From Chlorobium sp. (GTDB lineage Bacteria; Bacteroidota; Chlorobiia; Chlorobiales; Chlorobiaceae): a stretch of DNA of 64,000 nucleotides. The notes under the pieces are model-generated. The model did not search any database. It had not been told where the DNA came from and was given only the letters and a program-made list of their open reading frames with translations. Shown in pieces: positions 45,737 to 54,169 of this stretch (position 1 is its first letter; every line of letters begins with the position of its first letter). Position numbers and translations under genes: made by a program. The stretch is taken from assembly GCA_028277225.1 (NCBI GenBank), contig JANQHB010000053.1, forward strand, positions 1 through 64,000, read 5' to 3'.

Positions 45737-47344
45737 ATGAAAAACAGAAGCGCTATAGAAATCTACGACACCACGCTGAGAGATGGAACTCAGGGGGAAA
45801 AGATCACCCTCTCGGTCCAGGACAAGCTTCTCATCACCGAAAAACTCGACGATTTCGGTGTCGATTATATCGAGGGAGGATGGCCAAGCAGCAACCCCAA
45901 GGATGAGGAATTTTTCCGACGTGCTCAGCACCTTCAGCTTAAAAACGCCAGGCTCTGCGCTTTCGGTTCGACTGCAAGAAAACTTGACGCGATTGAAAAA
46001 GATCCTAACCTGACAGGTCTCCTCCATTCCGAAACACCTGTCATCACGATCTTCGGCAAAACATGGAAAGCGCACTCCTCGCTGGGACTTGGTCTCAAGG
46101 ATGAAGAAAATGCCGAACTGATATTCAGATCCGTTGAGTACCTCAAAAGCAACGGGCGCACAGTCATTTTCGATGCAGAACATTTCTTTGACGGCTACAA
46201 GGACAATCCGGCATTTGCCCTGAAAATGCTGCTTGCCGCAGAGCAAGCCGGCGCGGCCCGTCTTGTCCTCTGCGATACGAACGGTGGCTCAATGCCTGAT
46301 GAGGTCTATACTATCGTCCGTGAAATTCTTGACAAAACGGTCGTGCCGGTGGGCATTCATTCGCATAACGACGGCGATCTTGCAGTAGCCAACTCGCTGG
46401 CCGCCCTGCGGGCAGGTGCATCGCATGTCCAGGGTACGATCAACGGAATAGGGGAACGGTGCGGCAACGCCAACCTTATCAGTATCATACCGAATGTGAT
46501 CCTCAAGCTGAACGGACGTTTCCACCACAAGCTTAATCTGAAACAGCTGACCTCGCTTTCAAACTCCGTTTATGACCTGCTCAATTTTCCTCCTGACAAT
46601 CGCGCCCCGTTTGTCGGTAAATCAGCTTTTGCCCATAAAGGAGGAATACATGTGAGCGCAGTTCTCAAGGAAAGTTCTCTCTATGAGCATATCGATCCGA
46701 AAACTGTCGGGAACCGTCAGAGAGTCCTTGTCTCCGAACTGTCAGGACAAAGCAACATCCGTTACAAGGCAAAGGAACTCGGAATAGAACTGCCTGAAAA
46801 AGGCGAGTTGTTCAAAAAAATTGTCCAGAGTATCAAAAAACTCGAGCATCAGGGGTTTCAGTTCGATGTAGCCGAAGCATCTTTCGAATTGCTTCTTCGC
46901 CATGAACTCGGACAGTTCAAGCCTTTTTTTGAAGTGCTTGAATCCAAGGTGCATATCGAATCGGGCAAAAACCGCGAACCTGTCGACCAGGCAATCCTCA
47001 AGATTGAGGTCAACAATGAGATTGAAATGACTGCCGCCGACGGCGACGGTCCTGTCAACGCCCTCGACAAGGCGCTTCGGAAGGTGTTGCGCGGTTTCTA
47101 TCCGGCTATACGCTCTATCAGACTTGTCGATTACAAGGTCCGGGTTCTGGAAGAAAAGAAAGGAACAAGCGCAAAAGTACGCGTTCTTATTGAAACCAGT
47201 GACGGACACTCGACCTGGTCAACTGTCGGTGTATCCACCAACATTATCGACGCCAGCCTTCAGGCTTTGAGCGACAGTATCAACTACTATCTGTTCAATA
47301 CTGAAAAACTCACCCCTGCCCCACTTCATGCGGAAGCAGAATAA
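45737..47344 (+). CDS. cimA: (R)-citramalate synthase
   Basis: 535 residues. A LeuA relative with IYDTTLRDGTQGEKITLSV, EGGWPSSNPKDEEFF, FGKTWKAHSSLGL, LCDTNGGSMPDEV and HSHNDGDLAVANSLAALRAG, followed by a LeuA-type regulatory domain (ADGDGPVNALDKALRKVL). These features, in particular EGGWPGxNPKD-like, mark the CimA type found in Geobacter. It condenses acetyl-CoA and pyruvate to citramalate, which LeuCDB turn into 2-oxobutyrate for isoleucine without threonine. No ilvA is in the cluster. Confidence 0.93.
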   Translation: MKNRSAIEIYDTTLRDGTQGEKITLSVQDKLLITEKLDDFGVDYIEGGWPSSNPKDEEFFRRAQHLQLKNARLCAFGSTARKLDAIEKDPNLTGLLHSETPVITIFGKTWKAHSSLGLGLKDEENAELIFRSVEYLKSNGRTVIFDAEHFFDGYKDNPAFALKMLLAAEQAGAARLVLCDTNGGSMPDEVYTIVREILDKTVVPVGIHSHNDGDLAVANSLAALRAGASHVQGTINGIGERCGNANLISIIPNVILKLNGRFHHKLNLKQLTSLSNSVYDLLNFPPDNRAPFVGKSAFAHKGGIHVSAVLKESSLYEHIDPKTVGNRQRVLVSELSGQSNIRYKAKELGIELPEKGELFKKIVQSIKKLEHQGFQFDVAEASFELLLRHELGQFKPFFEVLESKVHIESGKNREPVDQAILKIEVNNEIEMTAADGDGPVNALDKALRKVLRGFYPAIRSIRLVDYKVRVLEEKKGTSAKVRVLIETSDGHSTWSTVGVSTNIIDASLQALSDSINYYLFNTEKLTPAPLHAEAE

Positions 47345-47418
47345 AAAAGCCTGCCTGCGGATGAAGCATACTGTCCCGGATGTTTCATCTTGTCAAAACA
47401 GCATCAGATGACTGATCC

Positions 47419-47988
47419 ATGACTGAAAAAAAAGTCCTCTATATCGACGTTGAAACAACTGGCACCGACCCGTCCCGGCACGCCATTATCCAGATTGCCG
47501 CCATCCTTGAAATATCAGGGATAGCAGCCGAAGAAATCAATCTGAAATGTTCACCGCATGAAGGCGCCGAGATTGACAATAACGCTCTCTTGATAACAGG
47601 AACGACAAGGGATGATCTGGCCCGGAGAATCAGCAGCCTTGAAGCTTTTCATCTTTTCCGCGATTTCCTTACGCGTCACGTTGATCCTTACGACCGGCAT
47701 GACAAATGCTATCCTGCAGGCTATAACGTTCACTTCGATCTTGATTTTATTCAAAAATGGTTCAGACTTCACGGTGACCATTACGGCCTGGGAACCTATG
47801 TGAACTGGAGAAGACTCGATCCCCTCCCGGCTCTGTTCATGAAAGATTTCACAGGAAACCTCATCCTGCCTGACTACAAGCTGGAAACGGTCTGCCGTCA
47901 TTTCGGCATAGCGATCGACGCACATGACGCGCTTTCTGATGTGCGAGCAACACGATCTCTTCTGATAAAACTTCTTGCCCAGAAATAA
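47419..47988 (+). CDS. DnaQ-like 3'-5' exonuclease (DEDD family)
   Basis: 189 residues. ExoI motif LYIDVETTGTDPSRHAI, ExoII in YNVHFDLDFIQKWF, ExoIII in DAHDALSDVRATRSLL with His and Asp for the DEDDh type. It is a stand-alone exonuclease domain, like the proofreading subunit of DNA polymerase III or an exonuclease of RNase T type; which role is not decided. Its stop codon merges with the T tail of the terminator of a minus-strand small RNA. Confidence 0.85.
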   Translation: MTEKKVLYIDVETTGTDPSRHAIIQIAAILEISGIAAEEINLKCSPHEGAEIDNNALLITGTTRDDLARRISSLEAFHLFRDFLTRHVDPYDRHDKCYPAGYNVHFDLDFIQKWFRLHGDHYGLGTYVNWRRLDPLPALFMKDFTGNLILPDYKLETVCRHFGIAIDAHDALSDVRATRSLLIKLLAQK

Positions 47989-48069
47989 AAAAAGCGGCCG
48001 AGATGACCGCTTTTATGGAGCAGGTGTCCCCCATTACACCTACTCAACCCCACGGGCGTGAGGCTTGAA
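47987..48069 (-). ncRNA. Small RNA with two hairpins and a terminator, Chlorobi-1-like
   Basis: Minus-strand order: hairpin 1 CCTCAC-GCCC-GTGGGG (48063-48048), hairpin 2 GAGTAGGTGT-8 nt-ACACCTGCTC (48045-48018; 10 bp with one G-T pair), terminator AAAAGCGG-9 nt-CCGCTTTT and T tail (48014-47987). Two stem-loops followed by a terminator, in an intergenic region, is the published layout of the Chlorobi-1 RNA motif, predicted as an independent non-coding RNA limited to Chlorobi. A sigma-70-type promoter is correctly placed upstream. I cannot run the covariance model, so the family name is a reasoned match. Confidence 0.6.
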
Positions 48070-48075
48070 ATTCTA

Positions 48076-48104
48076 CTCATATCATATTGCAATGATCATG
48101 CCAA
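48076..48104 (-). promoter_or_regulatory. Promoter of the small RNA
   Basis: TTGGCA (48104-48099), a 17-bp spacer and TATGAG (48081-48076). The start of transcription would be near 48069, a few bases before hairpin 1. Confidence 0.5.
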
Positions 48105-48424
48105 AACATCGTCCCCGAATCAATACGCCCAATGCAGCGTAACATCAACGAAATTCACCTGAAATCAAGCCCGTAAGGACACATCATGCCATTGGTAATG
48201 ATACAGATGCCCCTCATTTTGAGACCCATCCTGATAATCGAGCCATTCTGAGATAACAACAACCGGAACTGTGCGTCTCAATAAATGTCCCACAACAGTA
48301 AGCTTATTAATAACAATCAGTTATACTGCTTTTGCATAGAAATAATCCATCTCCGGTCAGGTGGCTCAGAACGATGGGGTAATCACTGTTCGCTCTTGAT
48401 TCAGGAAAATTCTTGCTGCAGGAA

Positions 48425-49666
48425 TCATCCCCGGACAATCGAGCGAATCCTGCTGATACGGGCAAGCAAGGGAGGGTGTGAATAGTTCAAAAAGACATAA
48501 AAAGGATGAGGTGTGAGATTGGACAGATTTGTCCTTGACAGTTTTTTCAGTGCATCGGTGATCGAAGAGCCGTTACTGTAGGTTTCAACAGCATACCGGT
48601 CCGCCTGATACTCGTGCCGACGGGAAAGGAACTGAAGAAAAATCGAGAGGATAAATTCAACAGGAGTGTAGAGAAGGGAAAAAAACAGAAAGCTGGCATA
48701 AATGGAGAGGTTCTCCATATAAAATGCGTCGAACAGGTCCCTGTTGTTCAGAAACAATGAAAGCAGATAAAACACAACACCCATGTTGACAACACTGAGA
48801 ACCATTGCTATAATGACATGCTTTTTCTTGTAGTGCCCTATTTCATGAGCTAAAACAGCGACAAGCTCCTTGACGGTATGATTTTCAACAAGTGTGTCAA
48901 AAAGAGCTATACGTTTCTGCCTGCCGAAACCGGTAAAAAAAGCGTTTGCCTTTGATGAACGCTTCGAACCGTCGATAACGAAAATACCGGATAGCGGAAA
49001 CCTGACCGAATGCGCATACTCCATGATCGATGATTTCAGTTCACCGTCCTCGAGCGGCGTAAATTTGTTGAACAGGGGCATGATCAGCGTTGGAGCAACA
49101 TACTGCAAAACAAGACTGAAAAGAGAAACCAGTGCCCAGGCCCATACCCAAGCAAATGCTCCGGTATTGTCGAAAAACCAGAAAAGAGCGACAAGAACAG
49201 GAACACCAAGTATCACACCGAGAAGCATTCCTTTGAGCTTGTCCAACAGGAAGGTTGCTGGGGAAGTCTTGTTAAAACCGAATTTCCCTTCAAGAACAAA
49301 CGTCTGGTAGATATCGAAAGGAAGTGAGAGAAGGCCCTGGAGAAGAAGCAGTATTCCAATATAGGCAATTCCGGTCACAAGAGAGGAAAAGCCGAAATCT
49401 CTGACAAGAAGATCAAGATAATTGAAACCCCCGGCAAACCAGAATACAAGCAGAACAGCCAGTTCAACTGCCGCACTCACAAGCGAAAACACCGTTGAAT
49501 GCTTCAAGTACTCCTGAGACTTAGCGTAAGCCTCCTTGTCAAAGACATCGATGAACTCTTCAGGAAGATCACTGGCGGCAGCCCTGAGGTTCAAAATGTC
49601 TGCAACAAGCCTGACAAGAAAGGTACCGGCAAGCGTTACCAGAATAATAACAGCATAAACGTTCAT
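48425..49666 (-). CDS. M48 family metalloprotease (Ste24/CAAX protease-like)
   Basis: 413 residues, about seven membrane helices. The zinc site is VLAHEIGHYKKKH near residue 275, with the third ligand Glu in RRHEYQADRYAVE. The N-terminal membrane half and KRSSKANAFFTGFGRQKRI identify the Ste24 subgroup rather than HtpX. It probably degrades or processes membrane proteins. Single gene on the minus strand; a MITE fragment lies just upstream of its start. Confidence 0.9.
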   Translation of the reverse strand: MNVYAVIILVTLAGTFLVRLVADILNLRAAASDLPEEFIDVFDKEAYAKSQEYLKHSTVFSLVSAAVELAVLLVFWFAGGFNYLDLLVRDFGFSSLVTGIAYIGILLLLQGLLSLPFDIYQTFVLEGKFGFNKTSPATFLLDKLKGMLLGVILGVPVLVALFWFFDNTGAFAWVWAWALVSLFSLVLQYVAPTLIMPLFNKFTPLEDGELKSSIMEYAHSVRFPLSGIFVIDGSKRSSKANAFFTGFGRQKRIALFDTLVENHTVKELVAVLAHEIGHYKKKHVIIAMVLSVVNMGVVFYLLSLFLNNRDLFDAFYMENLSIYASFLFFSLLYTPVEFILSIFLQFLSRRHEYQADRYAVETYSNGSSITDALKKLSRTNLSNLTPHPFYVFLNYSHPPLLARISRIRSIVRG

Positions 49667-49682
49667 AGCAGATCAACTAGTA

Positions 49683-49762
49683 CCTGAACCGAGCGTCCCG
49701 ACAAGTCGGGATGTTCAATGAAAGTAAAGTTATAAAAAACAGTCTTTTATACTGTTCAGAAG
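49683..49762 (-). mobile_element. MITE-like element, right-end fragment (inverted)
   Basis: cctgaaccgagcg followed by tcccgacaagtcggga (a perfect palindrome) is the reversed right end of the copy at 52 kb, and agtaaagttataaaaaacag-tcttttatactgttc continues the reversed AT-rich block. Beyond about 49762 similarity stops, and the left end is missing. Confidence 0.7.
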
Positions 49763-49826
49763 GCGTCATAATTCGTCACCGGGAGCAGGATAAAAACCGT
49801 TAGCACCATGTCAGGCTTGCATGCCA

Positions 49827-50747
49827 CTACGGCATCATAAAGAGAGGCAAAAGCAAACCTGCGGCAAATAATATTCCATACAGCGTCATCACCTTGCCGG
49901 TTCCGGCGAGGATTGCATTCAGCTCTCTGCCGTCACGTCGAAACAGGCCTGTCACCTGGGCAACCGCCAATGGAAAAGATACCCATGAGAGCATCGTCCA
50001 GATGGAATACCCGGTCATCCACATCCATATCGGAACGAAGTATGCAACAATCGTCAAACCCGTATAAAGCCACCGGGCGTTTCCGCCGCCAATTCTTGCA
50101 GGCAGCGTCATTTTGCCGACTTTCCGGTCTGTATCGATATCCCTGATATTGTTGACAAGCAGGATATTGACTGAAAAAATACCCGGAGCGATGGCCGCCG
50201 TCAATACCGGAAAGGTCACCTCACCTGCCTGAACATAATAGGTTCCGCCAACAGCGACAAGACCGAAAAAAACAAAAACAAACAGATCACCGAGACCTGA
50301 ATAGGCAACAGGAAAAGGCCCGCCGGTGTAGGCCCAGGCAAAAAACATCGACAGAAGTCCAACGACGAGAATCGGCCAGCCTGCCAAATAAACAAGGTAG
50401 AGTCCCATAAGAAAAACAACAAGAAGAAGCAGAACAGAGACGACAGTCATTGTTTTTTCCGAAATCAGCCCAGCGGCGACGGTACGCGTCGGGCCGAACC
50501 GTTCGGCCGTATCGGCGCCTTTCCGAAAATCGTAAATCTCATTGATGAAATTCGTCGCCACCTGTATACCCAGGGCGCATAGCAGGGCGACAAGCGCAGC
50601 CACAGGACGGAACACGCCGTCGGCAAGAGCCATCGCGGTGCCGACGACGACCGGAACGGCTCCCGCCGGAAGCGTCTTCGGCCGTATCGCCATCATCCAC
50701 GCATCAAGACGCGACACAGCGCCGCTCGGGGAGGAAACGTCCGTCAT
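49827..50747 (-). CDS. menA: 1,4-dihydroxy-2-naphthoate polyprenyltransferase
   Basis: 306 residues, UbiA fold with about eight membrane helices. Both Asp-rich motifs are present: NFINEIYDFRKGADT and NNIRDIDTDRKVGK. The first block AIRPKTLPAGAVPVVVGTA is typical of MenA. It attaches the isoprenoid tail in menaquinone synthesis, the quinone of the green sulfur electron chain (and precursor of chlorobiumquinone). Its start overlaps the FNR stop (ATGA). The 5' half is clearly richer in G+C than the surrounding genes. Confidence 0.93.
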   Translation of the reverse strand: MTDVSSPSGAVSRLDAWMMAIRPKTLPAGAVPVVVGTAMALADGVFRPVAALVALLCALGIQVATNFINEIYDFRKGADTAERFGPTRTVAAGLISEKTMTVVSVLLLLVVFLMGLYLVYLAGWPILVVGLLSMFFAWAYTGGPFPVAYSGLGDLFVFVFFGLVAVGGTYYVQAGEVTFPVLTAAIAPGIFSVNILLVNNIRDIDTDRKVGKMTLPARIGGGNARWLYTGLTIVAYFVPIWMWMTGYSIWTMLSWVSFPLAVAQVTGLFRRDGRELNAILAGTGKVMTLYGILFAAGLLLPLFMMP

Positions 50748-51757
50748 GCCTTCTTCTCTTTGGCCATTTTGATACTGCTGAACTGCTGCCGGACTTTCTC
50801 GCCCGGACGGATATAGGACAGGCTGTGACGCACGGCGATCGTGGCGTCACTCAGGCCGGTCTGTATGATCTTCAACTTGCCTGGATAAAAGGCTATGTCA
50901 CCGGCGGCATAGATGCCGTCAACTTCTGTTTTCATGGTACTGTCCACCACGATGGCATTCTCCTGCAGTTCAAGGCCCCACGAAGCCAGGGGACCGAGGT
51001 TGGTGCGATAGCCGATCAGCGGAAGCATGGCGTCCGCCTCGACCGCTTCTGTCCGGCCGCTTTTCAATCGAAAATGTACCCTCCGGAGAGAGGGACCGTC
51101 GTGATCTATAGCGGTAACTTCGGTGTTCAGATACACGTCCATCTCTCCCCGGTCCGAGGCGTCGAGCACTTCGTCACGGGTCTTGCCGTGCCCGTGCAAC
51201 TCCGGCGAACGGTGCGCGATCGTGATCCGCCGGGCCACGGGCAGAAGCATCATCGCCCAGTCGAGCGCGGAATCGCCGCCCCCGACGATCACCACTCTCT
51301 TGCCCTCGAAATCCTGAATATTCTTCACGGCATAGAACACCGAAACGCCTTCGAGTTCATCGATGTCGCCGAGCTGAGGGAGCTTGCGGGGTGTAAACGC
51401 GCCCAGTCCCGCTGCCACGAGCAGTGCGCAGGAACGGAACCTCCGTCCGCTTGCGGTCTCGACCTCGAAGGAGCCATCCCCTAATTTTTCGTAGTTCCTG
51501 ACCTGTTCGTTCAGCACGACCTCCGGTTCATAGCGGGACGCCTGCTCCCAGAGATTTTCGATCAGGGCCGAAGCCTGCACTTCAGGAAATGCCGCGACAT
51601 CGTAAATGTGTTTTTCCGGGTAGAGAGCGGTCAGCTGACCGCCGAGCCGAGGCATGCTTTCAATGATCCGGCAACCGATGCTGTTCATACCGCACTGAAA
51701 CGCGGCAAAAATACCGGTCGGGCCGCCGCCGATGATGGTTAGATCACGCATTCCCAT
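50744..51757 (-). CDS. Ferredoxin-NADP+ reductase, thioredoxin-reductase-like type
   Basis: 337 residues from ATG 51757 (ATG 51772 and 51751 are alternatives). FAD motif LTIIGGGPTGIFAAFQCGM, NADPH motif VVIVGGGDSALDWAMMLLP, and FAD-binding TEVDGIYAAGDIAFYPGKL. The CxxC redox pair of thioredoxin reductase is absent, as in the FNR characterised from Chlorobaculum tepidum. It passes electrons from ferredoxin reduced by the type I reaction centre to NADP+. One line (51181-51240) is 43 of 60 G+C by hand count. Confidence 0.93.
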   Translation of the reverse strand: MGMRDLTIIGGGPTGIFAAFQCGMNSIGCRIIESMPRLGGQLTALYPEKHIYDVAAFPEVQASALIENLWEQASRYEPEVVLNEQVRNYEKLGDGSFEVETASGRRFRSCALLVAAGLGAFTPRKLPQLGDIDELEGVSVFYAVKNIQDFEGKRVVIVGGGDSALDWAMMLLPVARRITIAHRSPELHGHGKTRDEVLDASDRGEMDVYLNTEVTAIDHDGPSLRRVHFRLKSGRTEAVEADAMLPLIGYRTNLGPLASWGLELQENAIVVDSTMKTEVDGIYAAGDIAFYPGKLKIIQTGLSDATIAVRHSLSYIRPGEKVRQQFSSIKMAKEKKA

Positions 51758-51761
51758 CCGC

Positions 51762-52100
51762 TTATACCGCATCGCCGGAGCGGTCGCCCGACTTTTTAAG
51801 GTAGATCACGCCTTCCGGGTCCACCATGCCGTAGAGAATCGTCACCAGATGTCCGAGTTCGTCCAGCTCATGAATCTCGACATGTTCGGCATCCTCCTTG
51901 GGAATCTGGTTGCCTTCGTTGTCCTTGAAGATAAAGAGGGCTCTCATGCCGCCGTGAGGCGTCGGGCCGCGAAATTCGTAGGTTCCGTCTTCCAGCTCAT
52001 CAAGAACGCAGCCTTCCGTCGACGCCTTTATCGGGCATCCCGAACACTGGGAGTAAAAACCGTCTTCCGAATCCGCGAAATCGCATACCGGAAACTTCAT
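51762..52100 (-). CDS. Small cysteine-containing protein of unknown function, coupled to FNR
   Basis: 112 residues, with AGAGAGG 5 nt before ATG 52100. Cysteines cluster near the N-terminus (CDF, CSGCPIKAS, GCVLDELED); the rest is acidic (EDAEHVEIHELDELGHLV). The CxxC plus flanking Cys could bind metal or Fe-S, but this is not proven. Its stop codon lies close to or inside the FNR start region, so it heads an operon orf-FNR-menA and may assist one of these redox proteins. Confidence 0.75.
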   Translation of the reverse strand: MKFPVCDFADSEDGFYSQCSGCPIKASTEGCVLDELEDGTYEFRGPTPHGGMRALFIFKDNEGNQIPKEDAEHVEIHELDELGHLVTILYGMVDPEGVIYLKKSGDRSGDAV

Positions 52101-52144
52101 TGTATCCTCTCTCTTTATTCTCGGATTTGTGGCCGTTAATATAA

Positions 52145-52448
52145 CCTAAATTGAGCGATTGTCGAGCATGCCGGAGATATGAGGCACAGGAAATGCCGCC
52201 GTATCCCGACGTGTCGGGACGCAAGCTCCCTGTAACAAAGCAGATCCGGCCCTGTGAAATATCCGGTCTGACTTCACAGGGTCGACATTTCCCGAATTGT
52301 CGGGATTTCAACAAATGCGGCTCTACATCAGTTTTCATGTATACTTGAAAGGTGAGGGATAATTTCAATACATACACAGTATAACAGATTGTTATTAATA
52401 AACTTGCTATTACAGAGCATCCCGACAAGTCGGGACACTCAGTTCAGG
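52145..52448 (+). mobile_element. MITE-like element, 304-bp copy (longest)
   Basis: Left end cctaaattgagcgattg, right end cactcagttcagg. Flanks tataa/tacaa (4 of 5). Its interior holds several small palindromes, cccgacgtgtcggga, cccgaattgtcggg and cccgacaagtcggg, and the pair ccctgtgaaat/acttcacaggg. Shared blocks with the 12- and 62-kb copies: caa[c/t]aaatgcggctct, ggtga[g/t]ggataa and the AT-rich block before the right end. No ORF is credible inside. It lies 129 bp before hisF. Confidence 0.85.
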
Positions 52449-52577
52449 TACAAATAGCAGGTTTAATAATGAGAAGTTATAGCTTCATTATGTTGGAGTT
52501 TATCATTTATTTGATTTATTCCTGTTGTCCATGTCACTCTCGAGATCATCACCTAACTGAATCTGAATATAGAGCTG

Positions 52578-53333
52578 ATGTTAGCCAAACGTATCATACC
52601 CTGTCTCGACGTCCGGGACGGAAGAGTTGTCAAAGGAATTAACTTCGAAGGTCTGCGCGATGCAGGTTCGATACTCGAACAAGCGCGGTTCTATAATAAT
52701 GAACTTGCGGACGAGCTGGTCTTCCTCGATATTTCAGCATCGATCGAATCGAGAAAAACAACTCTTGAAGAAGTTCTAAAAGTTTCAGGAGAAGTGTTCA
52801 TCCCGCTCACGGTCGGAGGCGGCATAAGCTCGGTCGAACGGGCTCGGGACGCTTTTCTGCATGGGGCCGATAAAGTATCGGTCAATACTGCGGCAGTATA
52901 TGATCCGGAACTCATAACACGTATTGCAGAACAGTTCGGTTCACAGGCCGTTGTCGTGGCTATCGATGTCAAGAAAGTCGGCGAAAAATATTTCGTACAT
53001 ACCCATTCCGGCAAGGAACTCACAAAATACGAAGCCGTTGAATGGGCGCATATGGTCCAGGACCTGGGTGCCGGAGAAATCCTCTTGACCAGCATGGACC
53101 GTGACGGCACCAAATCCGGATACGACAACGACATCCTGCGCATGATCTCGACAACGGTCCATATACCCGTCATAGCCTCAGGTGGAGCAGGCAACCTCGA
53201 ACACCTTTACGACGGTTTTGCCGAAGGCCATGCTGACGCCGCCCTTGCCGCCTCCATTTTCCATTTCCGCCAGTACTCGATCAGGGAAGCGAAAGAGTAT
53301 TTACGTGAGAGAGGAATAGAGGTAAGACTGTAA
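52578..53333 (+). CDS. hisF: Imidazole glycerol phosphate synthase, cyclase subunit
   Basis: 251 residues. TIM-barrel with catalytic Asp residues in IIPCLDVRDGRVVKG and LTSMDRDGTKSGYD; phosphate-binding VGGGISS and ASGGAGN. It forms imidazole glycerol phosphate and AICAR with HisH. No other his gene is near. A 32-nt perfect palindrome begins in its stop codon. Confidence 0.97.
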   Translation: MLAKRIIPCLDVRDGRVVKGINFEGLRDAGSILEQARFYNNELADELVFLDISASIESRKTTLEEVLKVSGEVFIPLTVGGGISSVERARDAFLHGADKVSVNTAAVYDPELITRIAEQFGSQAVVVAIDVKKVGEKYFVHTHSGKELTKYEAVEWAHMVQDLGAGEILLTSMDRDGTKSGYDNDILRMISTTVHIPVIASGGAGNLEHLYDGFAEGHADAALAASIFHFRQYSIREAKEYLRERGIEVRL

Positions 53334-53370
53334 CGAAACGGCCCGACCGGTCGGGCCGTTTCGTTGTTGA
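53333..53370 (+). terminator. Terminator of hisF: 32-nt perfect palindrome
   Basis: acgaaacggcccgacc followed directly by its complement ggtcgggccgtttcgt (53333-53364), then tgttga. The stem is unusually long and GC-rich. It starts on the last base of the hisF stop codon. Confidence 0.8.
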
Positions 53371-53404
53371 ACTGTTGATTTGTTGAATTGTTGAGTTGTG
53401 GAAC
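53365..53404 (+). repeat. 8-bp tandem repeats (TGTTGANT)
   Basis: Five consecutive 8-mers: tgttgaac, tgttgatt, tgttgaat, tgttgagt, tgtggaac. They directly follow the hisF terminator palindrome. Confidence 0.8.
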
Positions 53405-53507
53405 TCGCCCCACTAAGCCGTGAACTTGCCACACTGTATCACTTGGATTTAGAGAATTTAAACCCTAAACTCAACCAGGGAGATACAACTCACAAAAAAG
53501 CACATGA

Positions 53508-54104
53508 TCAATCAATTAGGCCTTCTTTTTTTGCTCTACCTATTGAGATATACCCCAGAGATCCTGTGCCTTGGATCGTTTCAGCAATACCATAATTCAA
53601 AATAACATAACCAAAATCAGCGTTTCCATCTGATAACTTATATACTTCAATTTTTTGCCCTATTATCTGATAAGAATCGACAATTCTCATAGAGAATATA
53701 TCTCGAAGATAAACCAAGAGCTTGCCCCTATCAAAGTCAGCCCCGACTGCAATTGAGAAAATTTCGTTTGATCCATCACTTCCAAGCATAGCTTTCTTCC
53801 CGGCAATCTTCCCACTGTAGCCTTTTTTTGCGTTAAAAATCTCATTTACCTCTTGAGGAGATTCAGACCAGCCAAAAGCCTTAGCGTAATCCTCTACAGC
53901 ATTCCGATCTGGATATAATTGTATGTTGTTAATTATACCTGCAAATATATTTGCTAAAGAAGCTGAAACATGCTCAACATCAGCATTAAGCCTTACTATT
54001 TCAGGTGAAACAACAGTTTCAACTAAAGCACCTTTTCTTTTCCCGCCATCCGGTGCACATGAAGCTATTATTAAAAGGCATGTCAATAATAACACTCGAC
54101 TCAT
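53508..54104 (-). CDS. Predicted lipoprotein of unknown function
   Basis: 198 residues. It has a signal peptide with lipobox LIIASC (Cys about 16) and a good AGAGGAA site before ATG 54104. The mature part has SPEIVRLNADVEHVSASL and several Gly-rich strands; no known domain is recognised. The A+T-rich composition contrasts with the neighbouring housekeeping genes, and it sits at the edge of a patch of broken genes, which suggests accessory or horizontally gained DNA. Confidence 0.7.
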   Translation of the reverse strand: MSRVLLLTCLLIIASCAPDGGKRKGALVETVVSPEIVRLNADVEHVSASLANIFAGIINNIQLYPDRNAVEDYAKAFGWSESPQEVNEIFNAKKGYSGKIAGKKAMLGSDGSNEIFSIAVGADFDRGKLLVYLRDIFSMRIVDSYQIIGQKIEVYKLSDGNADFGYVILNYGIAETIQGTGSLGYISIGRAKKEGLID

Positions 54105-54169
54105 AAAGGTTCCTCTATTTATTGCGCCCCAAACATGTCGCCCTGATCAATATCACCTACTTACTCCCA

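Noticed and set aside
52000..52428. Minus-strand ORF of 142 codons upstream of the FNR cluster
   Set aside because: It reads through MITE sequence and overlaps the start of the well-supported 112-residue gene in another frame.
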